From positions 1 to 49,064 of the forward strand of contig DVLO01000031.1 in assembly GCA_018715495.1 (NCBI GenBank): DNA of 49,064 nt, given 5' to 3'. The DNA comes from Candidatus Limihabitans stercoravium (GTDB taxonomy: Bacteria; Bacillota; Clostridia; Christensenellales; CAG-314). The notes below the pieces were generated by a model that searched no databases, was not told where the DNA came from, and saw only the letters and a program-made list of their open reading frames with translations. The position numbers and the translations under genes are program-made. This document shows positions 39,651 to 47,489 of this stretch, in pieces; the first letter of the stretch is position 1; the number at the start of each line of letters is the position of its first letter.

Positions 39651-41090
39651 TCAAATCTCCAGTTGATCCAGATTGGTAAACAGTGCATTGAGTTGACTGT
39701 CTGTGTAGTTGTGTTTTTCGATTTCCTGCATTGAACGTGACTTTGTCGCAGTTTTTGTCGGTTGCGGAGCGCTCTTTTCAAACTGTTCAACGGTTGTGAT
39801 GTTGTTGTTCTTGCAGTCGGACAGCAACCTTGTCAGGTAGTGCAGGGGATTGGTCGTTCCAAGGCTTTTTTCTGCACAGTGATTGAGCAGTTGTTCGGGA
39901 ATGTTCCAGTCTTCCGTCCACGTTTTAAACAGTCTTCTGTCGGTGGGCGTAACATTGCGTTCAATACCCATTTTTGACAGTACGTCCTGTATTTTCTTGT
40001 CATTTGCAACCATTGAATCAATGTATCCGTTGATACTTTGAGTGTTGAGTAATCCCAGTTTGTAGAACTTGTCAAGTGCCGAACTGAGACCTTGAAGTGA
40101 GCGTACCGAAGTGCGGAAACAGTACTTGGCAACTGTGATGATTGTCTGACCGTCGAATCCCTTTGCAAGCCACTTGGAAATGTATTCGTCCACGACAGGT
40201 TCAAGTGACTGGTAGTAAATACCCATCGAACGGTTTACTTCACGGGCAAGTTCGTACATTTCATCTTTTTGCTTGCGGTAAGCGGCAATTTCCGTTTCCG
40301 ACAATGCTCCTTTGCGGAAGTATTCTTCAAGCATGGAATCCAGCCTTGCCATTCCGCCTGATTTCACTGTTTTAGCAACGGCGTTTATTGTTTCGAAAGT
40401 AAATCCCATGTCACGTGTCCACTTTTCAAACATTTCACGGTCATTGTGCTCAATTTTGCGTGAGGTTTTCAAGGTCTTGAACAGAAATTTCAAGTCATCG
40501 TCGTACTTACACTGACTGTTGAGGTTTTCAGCCACAGCCTGTGCTGTAATGACGCCCTTCGACAACTGATTTCTTGCCACGGTCAGTATGTAAGGATAAC
40601 CTATGTCATTGCCTTTCAGATCAACGCAGTACTGCGCAACGGCAAGCAGTGCGTCGGGTTGAAACAGTGTGTTTTCAAGAAAAGTGTAGTATTCGTTGTA
40701 TTCGGCAACGCTGATCATTCTGCCCTGAATGATACGCTGTATTTCCCTTGCAAATACGTTGTATTTGTTCTTGGGAATTTTGCGCAACAGATTTTGCCCT
40801 TCCTTTACGGAAAGGTAGGTGACAGTAGGGTTTTCGCCGTTGTAGATGTGCACAAGTCCCAGTTCTTCCCAGTACAAGAAGGCGTCCATTACATCCTTAT
40901 TGGTCATGTTGAGGCGCATTGCCATTGTGGAAATGGTGTTTTCTTCCTCTCGGTCGGCAAGTGCCAGTCCCATCAGGTACACAGCAACGGTCTGACGGGG
41001 TGCATCGGGAAAGTAATTGAATATGAGTCGGTTGTCAACAGTTGTTGCGCTGCTTGTAACCGCCTGTTTTTCCAACAAACAGAATGCCAT
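39651..41090 (-). CDS. DnaD/DnaB-type primosome protein
   Basis: 479 residues. N-terminal winged-helix domain (about 20-110; ISTMAMRLNMTNKDVMDAFLYWEELGLV) and two DnaD-like (DDBH2) helical repeats (about 225-310 and 330-430). The C-terminal string HNYTDSQLNALFTNLDQLEI contains the YxxxI-like motif of these proteins that contacts DNA. Together with DnaI it forms the helicase loading machinery. AGAGG precedes ATG 41090. Divergent from the SMC-like gene. Confidence 0.85.
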   Translation of the reverse strand: MAFCLLEKQAVTSSATTVDNRLIFNYFPDAPRQTVAVYLMGLALADREEENTISTMAMRLNMTNKDVMDAFLYWEELGLVHIYNGENPTVTYLSVKEGQNLLRKIPKNKYNVFAREIQRIIQGRMISVAEYNEYYTFLENTLFQPDALLAVAQYCVDLKGNDIGYPYILTVARNQLSKGVITAQAVAENLNSQCKYDDDLKFLFKTLKTSRKIEHNDREMFEKWTRDMGFTFETINAVAKTVKSGGMARLDSMLEEYFRKGALSETEIAAYRKQKDEMYELAREVNRSMGIYYQSLEPVVDEYISKWLAKGFDGQTIITVAKYCFRTSVRSLQGLSSALDKFYKLGLLNTQSINGYIDSMVANDKKIQDVLSKMGIERNVTPTDRRLFKTWTEDWNIPEQLLNHCAEKSLGTTNPLHYLTRLLSDCKNNNITTVEQFEKSAPQPTKTATKSRSMQEIEKHNYTDSQLNALFTNLDQLEI

Positions 41091-41278
41091 TTTTTACCTC
41101 TTGTAATAAATAAAGTCTTGATTATTTTAAGATAATAATATATAATTGGGTATATACGTCGTTCGGGTGAGTCGTTACAGACTTTTCCGACTGTATCAAT
41201 TACTTAATTTTAGCACATTGCGAAAGGTATTACAACAAAAACTGCGAAAATACCTAAATTATTTACACGGGGGTTGGC

Positions 41279-44200
41279 ATGAGAATACACAGTGTAGAAG
41301 CAATCAATCTGCAAACGGGCGAAGTTCAGTATTTCGGGTTTAGCAGAGGCAAGTCAACTGAAAAGGTACTTACTCAGAGAAACGGCGGTGTAAACCGTTA
41401 TCTTCAATTCTGTTTCAGCGAAGAAACTTCCTGCGACAAGGATGTTGTTGTGACCTTTTCTGTTGGTGACGATGTTTACAGTGTAAAGCGTTACCATGCC
41501 GACGACGGAACAATCAAGCTGACATTGAAACAGCGTGACGAAGAGGGCAAGTTTGTTGTCATCAACATGGGCGGACGTGCCGAAGAAGTGCTTGAGGATC
41601 TGTTGAAAGACGACAAGGGCAACAAGGCGGAAGGAACCTACATCACGTTGCGTGAGGTGGAAGACTTTGACGGAAACCTCTTGCATTTTCCTGAAATTGA
41701 GTTGTTTACGCGCATCGCTGAAAGCGTTTGTGAAGAAACACGCCAGTTGCGTGATCAGACCAAGCGTGCAGACGACAATGCACGTATGTTGCTTGAGCAG
41801 TCCAGAGCGACCGTTTCCATGAAGGATATTGAAAAGATCAATCTTGAACTTGCTAAAACCGAAGAAAAACTTGCTGTAGTTGAGGCTCAACTTGTTACGG
41901 CGCAATCCGCCAAGCAGTCTGACGAAGTAATCAAGAGCATTACCGACGAACTCAACACCGCTCAGCAACAGTACAAGTTGTTGCTTGACAACAAGGCGGA
42001 GATGGACAGCAAGCGTGTACAACTCAAGATGCACGATGACCTGGGTATGCTTGTGCCTCAGGTACGAAATCTTCAAGCCATCGAACAGCAGAAGAAAGAG
42101 TACGAAGAAAAGAGATTTTCTCTGACCGCCGACCTGGAATGGCAGGAAAACGAACTGCAAAGCATCAACAGTCAGTTGGAAGAAAAGCAGAAACAAAGTG
42201 CCCTGGTTGCCGACAAGCGCAGCAAGATGGAAATTGTCACCGGCGAATTGCAGACAATTGCCGAACTGTACGAACGCAACAAGACATTGAATCAACTTGC
42301 CGTACAACTCAACGAACAACTGGAAAAGTTGAACGGTGAAAAACTCAATTACAAGAACCGTCTTGCCGAAATAGAAAAGGCAATCGGCGATATCAAGCAG
42401 GGTATAGACAACTTCGCAATTTCCGACAAGTCGGTGGGCGAACTTCTGGAAACGGTGCGTATCGGCGTCAAACTTGATGAAGTAAACTCTCAACTTGAAA
42501 AACTCAGAAGCGAACTTGTCGTGAAGGAAAGTCAGATTTCCGAACGTGAAAGCAATCTTGTTGTTCAGGTCAAGAGATTCAAGTCCGTTGCCGAACTTGA
42601 TGTGACGGTTGCACCCATCAAGGCAAAAGAAACTCTCTTGCAGGTACTTGACGCCAAGAATTCTAAACTTGAAGTCATCAACACATCGCTCAACACCAAG
42701 ATAACCAATCTTAGTCGTGCTTTGGAAGATTACAGATACAGACTGGTGCAGATTGAACAGAGCCGCACCTGCCTTGTTTCCGAACTTGAAAGAGCGCAGT
42801 ACCGCAAGCAGGAAGAATTCAAACGTGAAGTTTTCCTGAACAGTCAGAAAGTTTACACCGATGACCCGACAGCGGTATTTGCAATAGAATCCAACCTCAA
42901 CGATGAGGAAGTGGAAACGTTGAAGTTGGAAATCGAACGCCGCAACATCGACCGTGACGTATTGATGGAAAAGGCAAGCGTCTTGGAAGGCAAGATCGAA
43001 GAAATCAAGCGCCAGGCGGAAATCAACAGTGCCGAAATGGAAACAATGCGCAAGGAAAAAACCAACATCATCAACCGCTACAACGAAATCATTTCGCAGA
43101 ACCGTAGCGAAGCGGTGTTCAACTATCTGAAGGCATTGGAAACTGACAGCGGAACCAAATATCTGTTGGACGTCCAGCAAGAAGCTGTGCGCAGTGAGGC
43201 GGAACTTGCCGAACTCAAACGTTCTGCGGAAGTTTTGCGTGGTAAGATTTCCACACTGCAATCACGTGCTAAGTATCTTGAAGAAACAAAGCGTCAGCTT
43301 GACGAAACCAACAGCAGTGTGGACACAATCGTTGCCGGCAACGACCAGATAAAGGAAGAACTTTCCGATTACGGTCAACGTATGTCTGCAAACTACGAAC
43401 AGTACCGTGCAATTGCATCCAAGATGGAACAACTGGATGAAAAGATTGCCCGTGTACAGGAAACAATTGTGGAAACTGTCAAGACCGTCAAGGTAAACGA
43501 AAAGCAGATTGCAGCATGCACCGAAAAGGCACAGCAGCTTGCAGGAAGCAACGACCTTGAACAGGCTGTGGCTAATTTCCGTTACGAAGTTGCCGACGTA
43601 GAGAGCGAACGTCAGATGCTTGCCGAAAGCAAACAGTCGCTGGAAAAGGAAGTTTTCCGCAAGCGTATCGAACTGGAAAAACTGCAATGGTTGTACGAAA
43701 ACAAGTCCAATGAATACGCCGAACTGCGTGACAAATTGCAGTTTGAGTTCAATTTAAAGGGCATGAACATTGAAGATGTTGACAACATCACGCTGTCCGA
43801 CGACACCGAAAAGGTTCGCAAACTTATTGCAGACTATGACGCATTGCGTTCCTCTCTTGCAGATCGTATTGAAAATTACTACACGATACTGAAAGCACAT
43901 CCGCCAAAGACAGCGGACAAGAACAAGATTGAAGAGCTTGAACAATCCAAACAACTGTTGACAGAACAGAAACAACAGCTGCAACAACAGGCTAAACAGT
44001 CAATGGATACCTACATGTTGCAAAAGAACGAAAATCTGAAACTGGCAGTTGCCGCTACTCAAGCGCAGACAATGAAACAGTTGCAAGGGGCTTTGCGTAA
44101 CACCGAAATCGTAGGATTGCTTGTCAATGACAAGATAACTGCATTGTTGCGTTCGGCACAAAGACTTGTTCGTCGTCTGACGGGAACGCCTTACGTGCTG

Positions 44201-44443
44201 GAAAACGTCAACGGCACGTTACAGATTACCTTAAACGACAACATCGCACAGTACAGCGACATTCCGGAAAGCCACAGAAATTGTGTGTACGTAAGTCTTA
44301 AACTTGCAACACGCACATCGGGCAACAAGGAAGGCTGGTTGTTGTTTGACGACAGACTGAAGCTGGAAGACAAGGCTACAATCATTGCAAGAAATTTCGA
44401 ATACAAAGACTGTGTTACTGAATTCAAACGTAACAAAGCCTGA
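41279..44443 (+). CDS. large SMC/Rad50-like coiled-coil protein with degenerate ATPase motifs
   Basis: 1054 residues. A globular N-terminus (1 to about 150), a very long heptad-rich coiled coil broken near the middle (about 155-960), and a globular C-terminus are the SMC/Rad50 plan. The N-terminal P-loop reads GFSRGKST (20-27), one residue short of GxxxxGKS/T. The C-terminal Walker B-like string is WLLFDDRLKLED, with Asp where the catalytic Glu should be. The signature region before it (PESHRNCVYVSLKLAT) lacks the SGG motif. So ATP hydrolysis is doubtful. Start ATG 41279 follows GGGGG. The next gene, yqeY, begins 18 bases after. Possible roles are chromosome organisation or DNA repair scaffold; unknown. 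Confidence 0.7.
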   Translation: MRIHSVEAINLQTGEVQYFGFSRGKSTEKVLTQRNGGVNRYLQFCFSEETSCDKDVVVTFSVGDDVYSVKRYHADDGTIKLTLKQRDEEGKFVVINMGGRAEEVLEDLLKDDKGNKAEGTYITLREVEDFDGNLLHFPEIELFTRIAESVCEETRQLRDQTKRADDNARMLLEQSRATVSMKDIEKINLELAKTEEKLAVVEAQLVTAQSAKQSDEVIKSITDELNTAQQQYKLLLDNKAEMDSKRVQLKMHDDLGMLVPQVRNLQAIEQQKKEYEEKRFSLTADLEWQENELQSINSQLEEKQKQSALVADKRSKMEIVTGELQTIAELYERNKTLNQLAVQLNEQLEKLNGEKLNYKNRLAEIEKAIGDIKQGIDNFAISDKSVGELLETVRIGVKLDEVNSQLEKLRSELVVKESQISERESNLVVQVKRFKSVAELDVTVAPIKAKETLLQVLDAKNSKLEVINTSLNTKITNLSRALEDYRYRLVQIEQSRTCLVSELERAQYRKQEEFKREVFLNSQKVYTDDPTAVFAIESNLNDEEVETLKLEIERRNIDRDVLMEKASVLEGKIEEIKRQAEINSAEMETMRKEKTNIINRYNEIISQNRSEAVFNYLKALETDSGTKYLLDVQQEAVRSEAELAELKRSAEVLRGKISTLQSRAKYLEETKRQLDETNSSVDTIVAGNDQIKEELSDYGQRMSANYEQYRAIASKMEQLDEKIARVQETIVETVKTVKVNEKQIAACTEKAQQLAGSNDLEQAVANFRYEVADVESERQMLAESKQSLEKEVFRKRIELEKLQWLYENKSNEYAELRDKLQFEFNLKGMNIEDVDNITLSDDTEKVRKLIADYDALRSSLADRIENYYTILKAHPPKTADKNKIEELEQSKQLLTEQKQQLQQQAKQSMDTYMLQKNENLKLAVAATQAQTMKQLQGALRNTEIVGLLVNDKITALLRSAQRLVRRLTGTPYVLENVNGTLQITLNDNIAQYSDIPESHRNCVYVSLKLATRTSGNKEGWLLFDDRLKLEDKATIIARNFEYKDCVTEFKRNKA

Positions 44444-44461
44444 TTAAAAGGGGTGATATAT

Positions 44462-44890
44462 ATGTTGTACGAACAACTCAAAAAAGCTAACATCGAAGCA
44501 CTTAAACAGAAGGATGCCAACAAGCGTGCAATACTGTCTGTACTGCTCAACAAGATCAAACTTGCCGAAATCGACAAGCGCACAAGCGGTGGAGAGCTGA
44601 CGGATGTTGACATTGTGTCCATTTTGCAAAAGAGCGTCAAGGAACTCAACGAAGAAAGAAACGCATTCGAAACAGCAGGCAGAGCGGAAATGGTGGAATC
44701 CTTGAACGGTCAGATTGCTTTTGTTGAATCCTATCTTCCCAAGATGATGACTGCCGAAGAAATCAAGGCGGAAATCGAAAAGTTGGAAGACAAGTCTGTT
44801 CCTTTTGTAATGAAGCACTTTAAGGCAAATTTCCAGGGTAAGTGCGACATGCGTGAAGTACAGGCTGTGTTGAAGTCCATCAACGGATGA
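44462..44890 (+). CDS. yqeY: GatB/YqeY domain protein
   Basis: 142-residue YqeY protein, homologous to the tRNA-binding tail domain of GatB. The start MLYEQLKKANIEALKQKDANKRAILSVLLNKIKLAEID and the closing PFVMKHFKANFQGKCDMREVQAVLK are standard. The start is ATG 44462, nine bases after AAAAGGGG; the GTG at 44453 overlaps that site. Probably co-transcribed with the SMC-like gene. The cellular role of stand-alone YqeY is poorly defined. Confidence 0.92.
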   Translation: MLYEQLKKANIEALKQKDANKRAILSVLLNKIKLAEIDKRTSGGELTDVDIVSILQKSVKELNEERNAFETAGRAEMVESLNGQIAFVESYLPKMMTAEEIKAEIEKLEDKSVPFVMKHFKANFQGKCDMREVQAVLKSING

Positions 44891-44908
44891 GTGTATTTTT
44901 ACAAATAA

Positions 44909-44938
44909 GTCGGGTTTACATTGTAAGCCCGGCTTTTT
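44909..44938 (+). terminator. intrinsic terminator
   Basis: GTCGGGTTTAC-ATT-GTAAGCCCGGC stem with two G-U pairs, followed by T5. Confidence 0.85.
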
Positions 44939-45012
44939 GTGTTGAAAATTCTTCAACGTTACTATCTTTTACCGTATTTTGTAAAGAATAGGAAAAAAGT
45001 AGTCACGATGTA

Positions 45013-45040
45013 TTGCAATTTTCAGTTTTTATGTTAAACT
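45013..45040 (+). promoter_or_regulatory. promoter of the pyrophosphatase gene
   Basis: TTGCAA (45013-45018), 16-base spacer, TAAACT (45035-45040). Confidence 0.55.
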
Positions 45041-45122
45041 TATTTTACTTGTTCTGTACGGGTAATGCAGACAGGTACGTCGCACAGCCGACGGATTTTT
45101 TGTAATAAAAAGGGAGGAAAGT

Positions 45123-45650
45123 ATGAACATTTGGAAGGATATCAATCCTAAACGCATCAGTCCTGAGGAATTTGTGGCTGTTGTGGAAATTTCCAAGGGC
45201 AGCAAGAAGAAGTACGAAATGGACAAGGAAACAGGTATGTTGATTTTGGACAGAATACTGTACACGTCCACTCACTATCCTGCAAACTATGGTTTCATTC
45301 CGCTGACTTACGCCGAAGACAACGACCCGCTGGACGTATTGATTCTGTGCAGCGAATCGCTTGCTCCGATGTCGCTGGTCAGATGCAGACCAATCGGAAT
45401 GCTGACCATGATCGACAGTGGAAGCCGTGATGAGAAAATAATTGCAGTTGCAATCAACGATCCCAACTACAGCGGTTACACATCGCTTGAAGAACTGCCC
45501 CGACATCTGTTTGATGAAATGGAACATTTCTTCACTGTTTACAAGCAACTGGAAGGCAAGTCAACGGCAGTAAACAGTCTTGATAGTCGTGAAACAGCCG
45601 AACAGACCATTTCCACATGCATGGAAGAATTTAAACGCCACATCAAGTGA
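45123..45650 (+). CDS. ppa: inorganic pyrophosphatase (family I)
   Basis: 175-residue soluble family I pyrophosphatase, which hydrolyses PPi to two phosphates. Signature EDNDPLDVL (residues 65-73) carries the metal-binding Asp residues, VVEISKGSKKKYE (20-32) the N-terminal Glu/Lys/Tyr set, and HYPANYGFIP follows. GGGAGG precedes ATG 45123. A strong terminator follows, so it is monocistronic. Confidence 0.96.
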   Translation: MNIWKDINPKRISPEEFVAVVEISKGSKKKYEMDKETGMLILDRILYTSTHYPANYGFIPLTYAEDNDPLDVLILCSESLAPMSLVRCRPIGMLTMIDSGSRDEKIIAVAINDPNYSGYTSLEELPRHLFDEMEHFFTVYKQLEGKSTAVNSLDSRETAEQTISTCMEEFKRHIK

Positions 45651-45654
45651 AAAC

Positions 45655-45688
45655 AAAAAACGTCCGTCTGAACAGACGGACGTTTTTT
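45655..45688. terminator. bidirectional intrinsic terminator
   Basis: AAAAAACGTCCGTCTG / CAGACGGACGTTTTTT with a 2-base loop. Confidence 0.93.
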
Positions 45689-45746
45689 GTTTGCGTATTT
45701 TTGAGTAACGTGTTGGCAAAATAAGTTTTGCTAAGTTTTGCCGTTG

Positions 45747-45775
45747 TTGACAAACTGTTGTTTTAGTTGTATAGT
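45747..45775 (+). promoter_or_regulatory. promoter of the PHP phosphatase gene
   Basis: TTGACA (45747-45752), 17-base spacer, TATAGT (45770-45775). Confidence 0.85.
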
Positions 45776-45804
45776 TTATCAAGAGTTTATTTGCAGGAGT
45801 TTTC

Positions 45805-46569
45805 ATGACAAAGATTACAGTTGCCGATTTGCACATCCACACCAACTACAGTTTCGACAGTAATGCCACGATGCAAGAATACTGTCAGGCTGCCATTGAG
45901 CGTGGTGTTGATATACTGTGTTTTACCGATCACATTGAATGTAATCCGACATTTAATACCTTGACGGATTTTCAGTTTGCACGCCGTGCGGAGAATTTTC
46001 ACAAGGTAAAGCAGCAGTATCCCGAATTGACATTGCTGTTGGGGTTTGAATTCGGCGAACCACATCTGCACGAAAAGGAATTGCAGTACATCTGTTCTTT
46101 TGCTCCCGACATGGTCATTGGTTCGATACATTACCCTTTGGCGTACAGTTCCCCTGACACCAAGTGCGACAGACGACAATTTGAGAAGCTTTATCTCAAG
46201 TTTGTGTACGACATGGTGAGTTTCGGCGGTATCGACGTGGTGGGACACATCGACATGATGAAACGTTACCACTCCGACTTTGTAGCCGACGAAGAAACGG
46301 TGGCACGTATCCTTGAAAAGTGTGTTGCGAACAACATTGTTCCCGAAGTTAACGTGTCGTCACTGTACAAGGGACCCAATGCCGAAACAATGCCCTCTCT
46401 TTCCATGATTGACTACTACCGCAGTATAGGTGGCAAGTACGTCACCGTCAACAGCGACAGTCATTCACCGTCCACTTTGGGCAGGGAAGTTGCCAACGTT
46501 ACCGCACAGTTACCAACCGGCATCCGACGTTGCTACTTTAGAGAACGTCATCTTGTTGAACTTGACTGA
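45805..46569 (+). CDS. PHP-domain histidinol-phosphatase family protein
   Basis: 254-residue PHP-fold phosphoesterase of the HisK/HisJ type. Metal ligands appear as DLHIHTNYS (9-17), CFTDHIE, GFEFGEPH, GSIHYP, VVGHIDMMKRY and NSDSHSP. Relatives dephosphorylate histidinol-phosphate in histidine synthesis, but no other his gene is nearby, so the substrate may differ. GCAGGAG precedes ATG 45805. Stands alone. Confidence 0.88.
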   Translation: MTKITVADLHIHTNYSFDSNATMQEYCQAAIERGVDILCFTDHIECNPTFNTLTDFQFARRAENFHKVKQQYPELTLLLGFEFGEPHLHEKELQYICSFAPDMVIGSIHYPLAYSSPDTKCDRRQFEKLYLKFVYDMVSFGGIDVVGHIDMMKRYHSDFVADEETVARILEKCVANNIVPEVNVSSLYKGPNAETMPSLSMIDYYRSIGGKYVTVNSDSHSPSTLGREVANVTAQLPTGIRRCYFRERHLVELD

Positions 46570-46606
46570 GTGTCTGTTCAATTATTGAGTATTTTTGGCA
46601 AAGTGA

Positions 46607-46635
46607 TTGACTAAACGACCACAATGTTGTAATAT
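46607..46635 (+). promoter_or_regulatory. promoter of tRNA-Ser
   Basis: TTGACT (46607-46612), 17-base spacer, TAATAT (46630-46635), 29 bases before the tRNA. Confidence 0.8.
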
Positions 46636-46663
46636 GTATAGGCGGTTTAAAACTCAATATCCT

Positions 46664-46754
46664 GGAGACGTATCGAAGTGGTCACAACGGGCTTGACTCG
46701 AAATCAAGTAGTCCCGTAAGGGGCTCGAGGGTTCGAATCCCTCCGTCTCCGCCA
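46664..46754 (+). tRNA. tRNA-Ser (anticodon CGA)
   Basis: 91-base type II tRNA: acceptor GGAGACG/CGTCTCC, anticodon arm CTTGA-CTCGAAA-TCAAG with anticodon CGA, long variable arm, T-arm GAGGG-TTCGAAT-CCCTC, discriminator G, encoded CCA. Its 3' 21 bases are repeated at 46981-47001. Confidence 0.96.
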
Positions 46755-47001
46755 TCAGGACAGCGACGCATTTAGGTCGCAACGGAAAGGGAAGCACAAT
46801 GGTGTTTCCCTTTTCCATTTCTCCCGTGGCGGTCGCTGTCCTTCATCGCTCCGTCGTCGGGAAGGCGAAATGATGTGACGGTACTGCGTACGGCGACTAT
46901 TGATTACAATATCTTGCGGACACAAAAAGGCTTTCAATAACCCCCTGTGGAACAGCGCTATTTCGTCGCTACGCTCCTTACGAATCCCTCCGTCTCCGCC
47001 A
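46734..47001 (+). mobile_element. small gene-less insertion bounded by copies of the tRNA-Ser 3' end
   Basis: A 21-base direct repeat (46734-46754 inside the tRNA, 46981-47001) brackets 226 bases with no gene. In order: AGGACAGCGAC flank (46757-46767), a long hairpin GGAAAGGGAAGCAC/GTGTTTCCCTTTTCC (46784-46816), the inverted flank GTCGCTGTCCT (46832-46842), then a core with GTGACGGTACTGCGTACGGC and GCTATTTCGTCGCTACGCTC, ending CCTTAC directly at the tRNA copy. The core strings match the A- and B-type units of the tRNA-Thr array in the same orientation relative to the tRNA. Confidence 0.75.
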
Positions 47002-47004
47002 AAC

Positions 47005-47043
47005 AAATCCTAAATCGAATTACTGTTCGGTTTAGGATTTTTT
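47005..47043 (+). terminator. intrinsic terminator beyond the tRNA-Ser insertion
   Basis: AAATCCTAAA / TTTAGGATTT (47005-47014, 47031-47040) and a T run. It was presumably the original tRNA-Ser terminator. Confidence 0.82.
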
Positions 47044-47361
47044 CATACTCAAAATGTGGTATTTCACTTGAAAATAACCTTTTTTGCATTAATTTGGCTT
47101 TTGAGGTGTATTTAATTAGGGCGATAAATTTTGTCTAATATACGCTGATTCTATGTATCCAATAACTAGAACTGTTGTGTTGTTTTTTTCACACTGCCAA
47201 TTCGACTGTAAACTTACGGTATTGAAGCTCCTTCTTGTTTTGCCTTACATATGCCATTTTGAGTTGTTTTTGGTAAAAAGAAAAGTCCCGACATTCATCG
47301 GAACTTGCTTTTAAGGGACTGTTGTATTGGATTATCATCTTGTCATCGTACGTTGTTGTTA
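47044..47361. other. gene-free stretch
   Basis: About 320 bases without a supported gene. A hairpin AAGTCCCGA/TCGGAACTT (47283-47306, one mismatch) with A-rich flank could terminate minus-strand transcription. A 73-codon minus-strand frame (47189-47410) runs into the hairpin element at 47362 and lacks a ribosome site, so I do not accept it. Confidence 0.5.
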
Positions 47362-47420
47362 TGGCGGGTGCTTGAACGGCGAGGCGTAGCCGAGCCGCTC
47401 GTTTATTCAAGCACCCGCCA
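47362..47420. repeat. hairpin element with tRNA-3'-end-like arms
   Basis: TGGCGGGTGCTTGAA (47362-47376) and its perfect complement TTCAAGCACCCGCCA (47406-47420) enclose a 29-base GC-rich core with GGCGAGGCGTAGCCGAGCC. The right arm, read 5' to 3', looks like a tRNA 3' end (TTCAA, acceptor-like CACCCGC, CA). The junction CGCTCGTTTA/TTCAAG resembles CGCTCCTTA/CAAG in the tRNA-Thr units. Confidence 0.6.
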
Positions 47421-47453
47421 AAGTGCCAAATTTGCTTTTGACTACGTTGTTTG

Positions 47454-47482
47454 CTTGAAATTTATCGATGTTTTTGATATAA
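47454..47482 (+). promoter_or_regulatory. promoter of the serine hydrolase gene
   Basis: TTGAAA (47454-47459), 17-base spacer, TATAAT (47477-47482). The expected start of transcription falls at or within a base or two of the ATG at 47490. Confidence 0.75.
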
Positions 47483-47489
47483 TTTCAAT

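Noticed and set aside
41354..43261. 635-codon open frame opposite the SMC-like gene
   Set aside because: It is the antisense of a coiled-coil gene with biased codons, has no ribosome site, and gives a Phe/Leu-rich product without domain features.
47189..47410. 73-codon minus-strand open frame
   Set aside because: It starts inside the hairpin element, crosses another hairpin and has no ribosome site.
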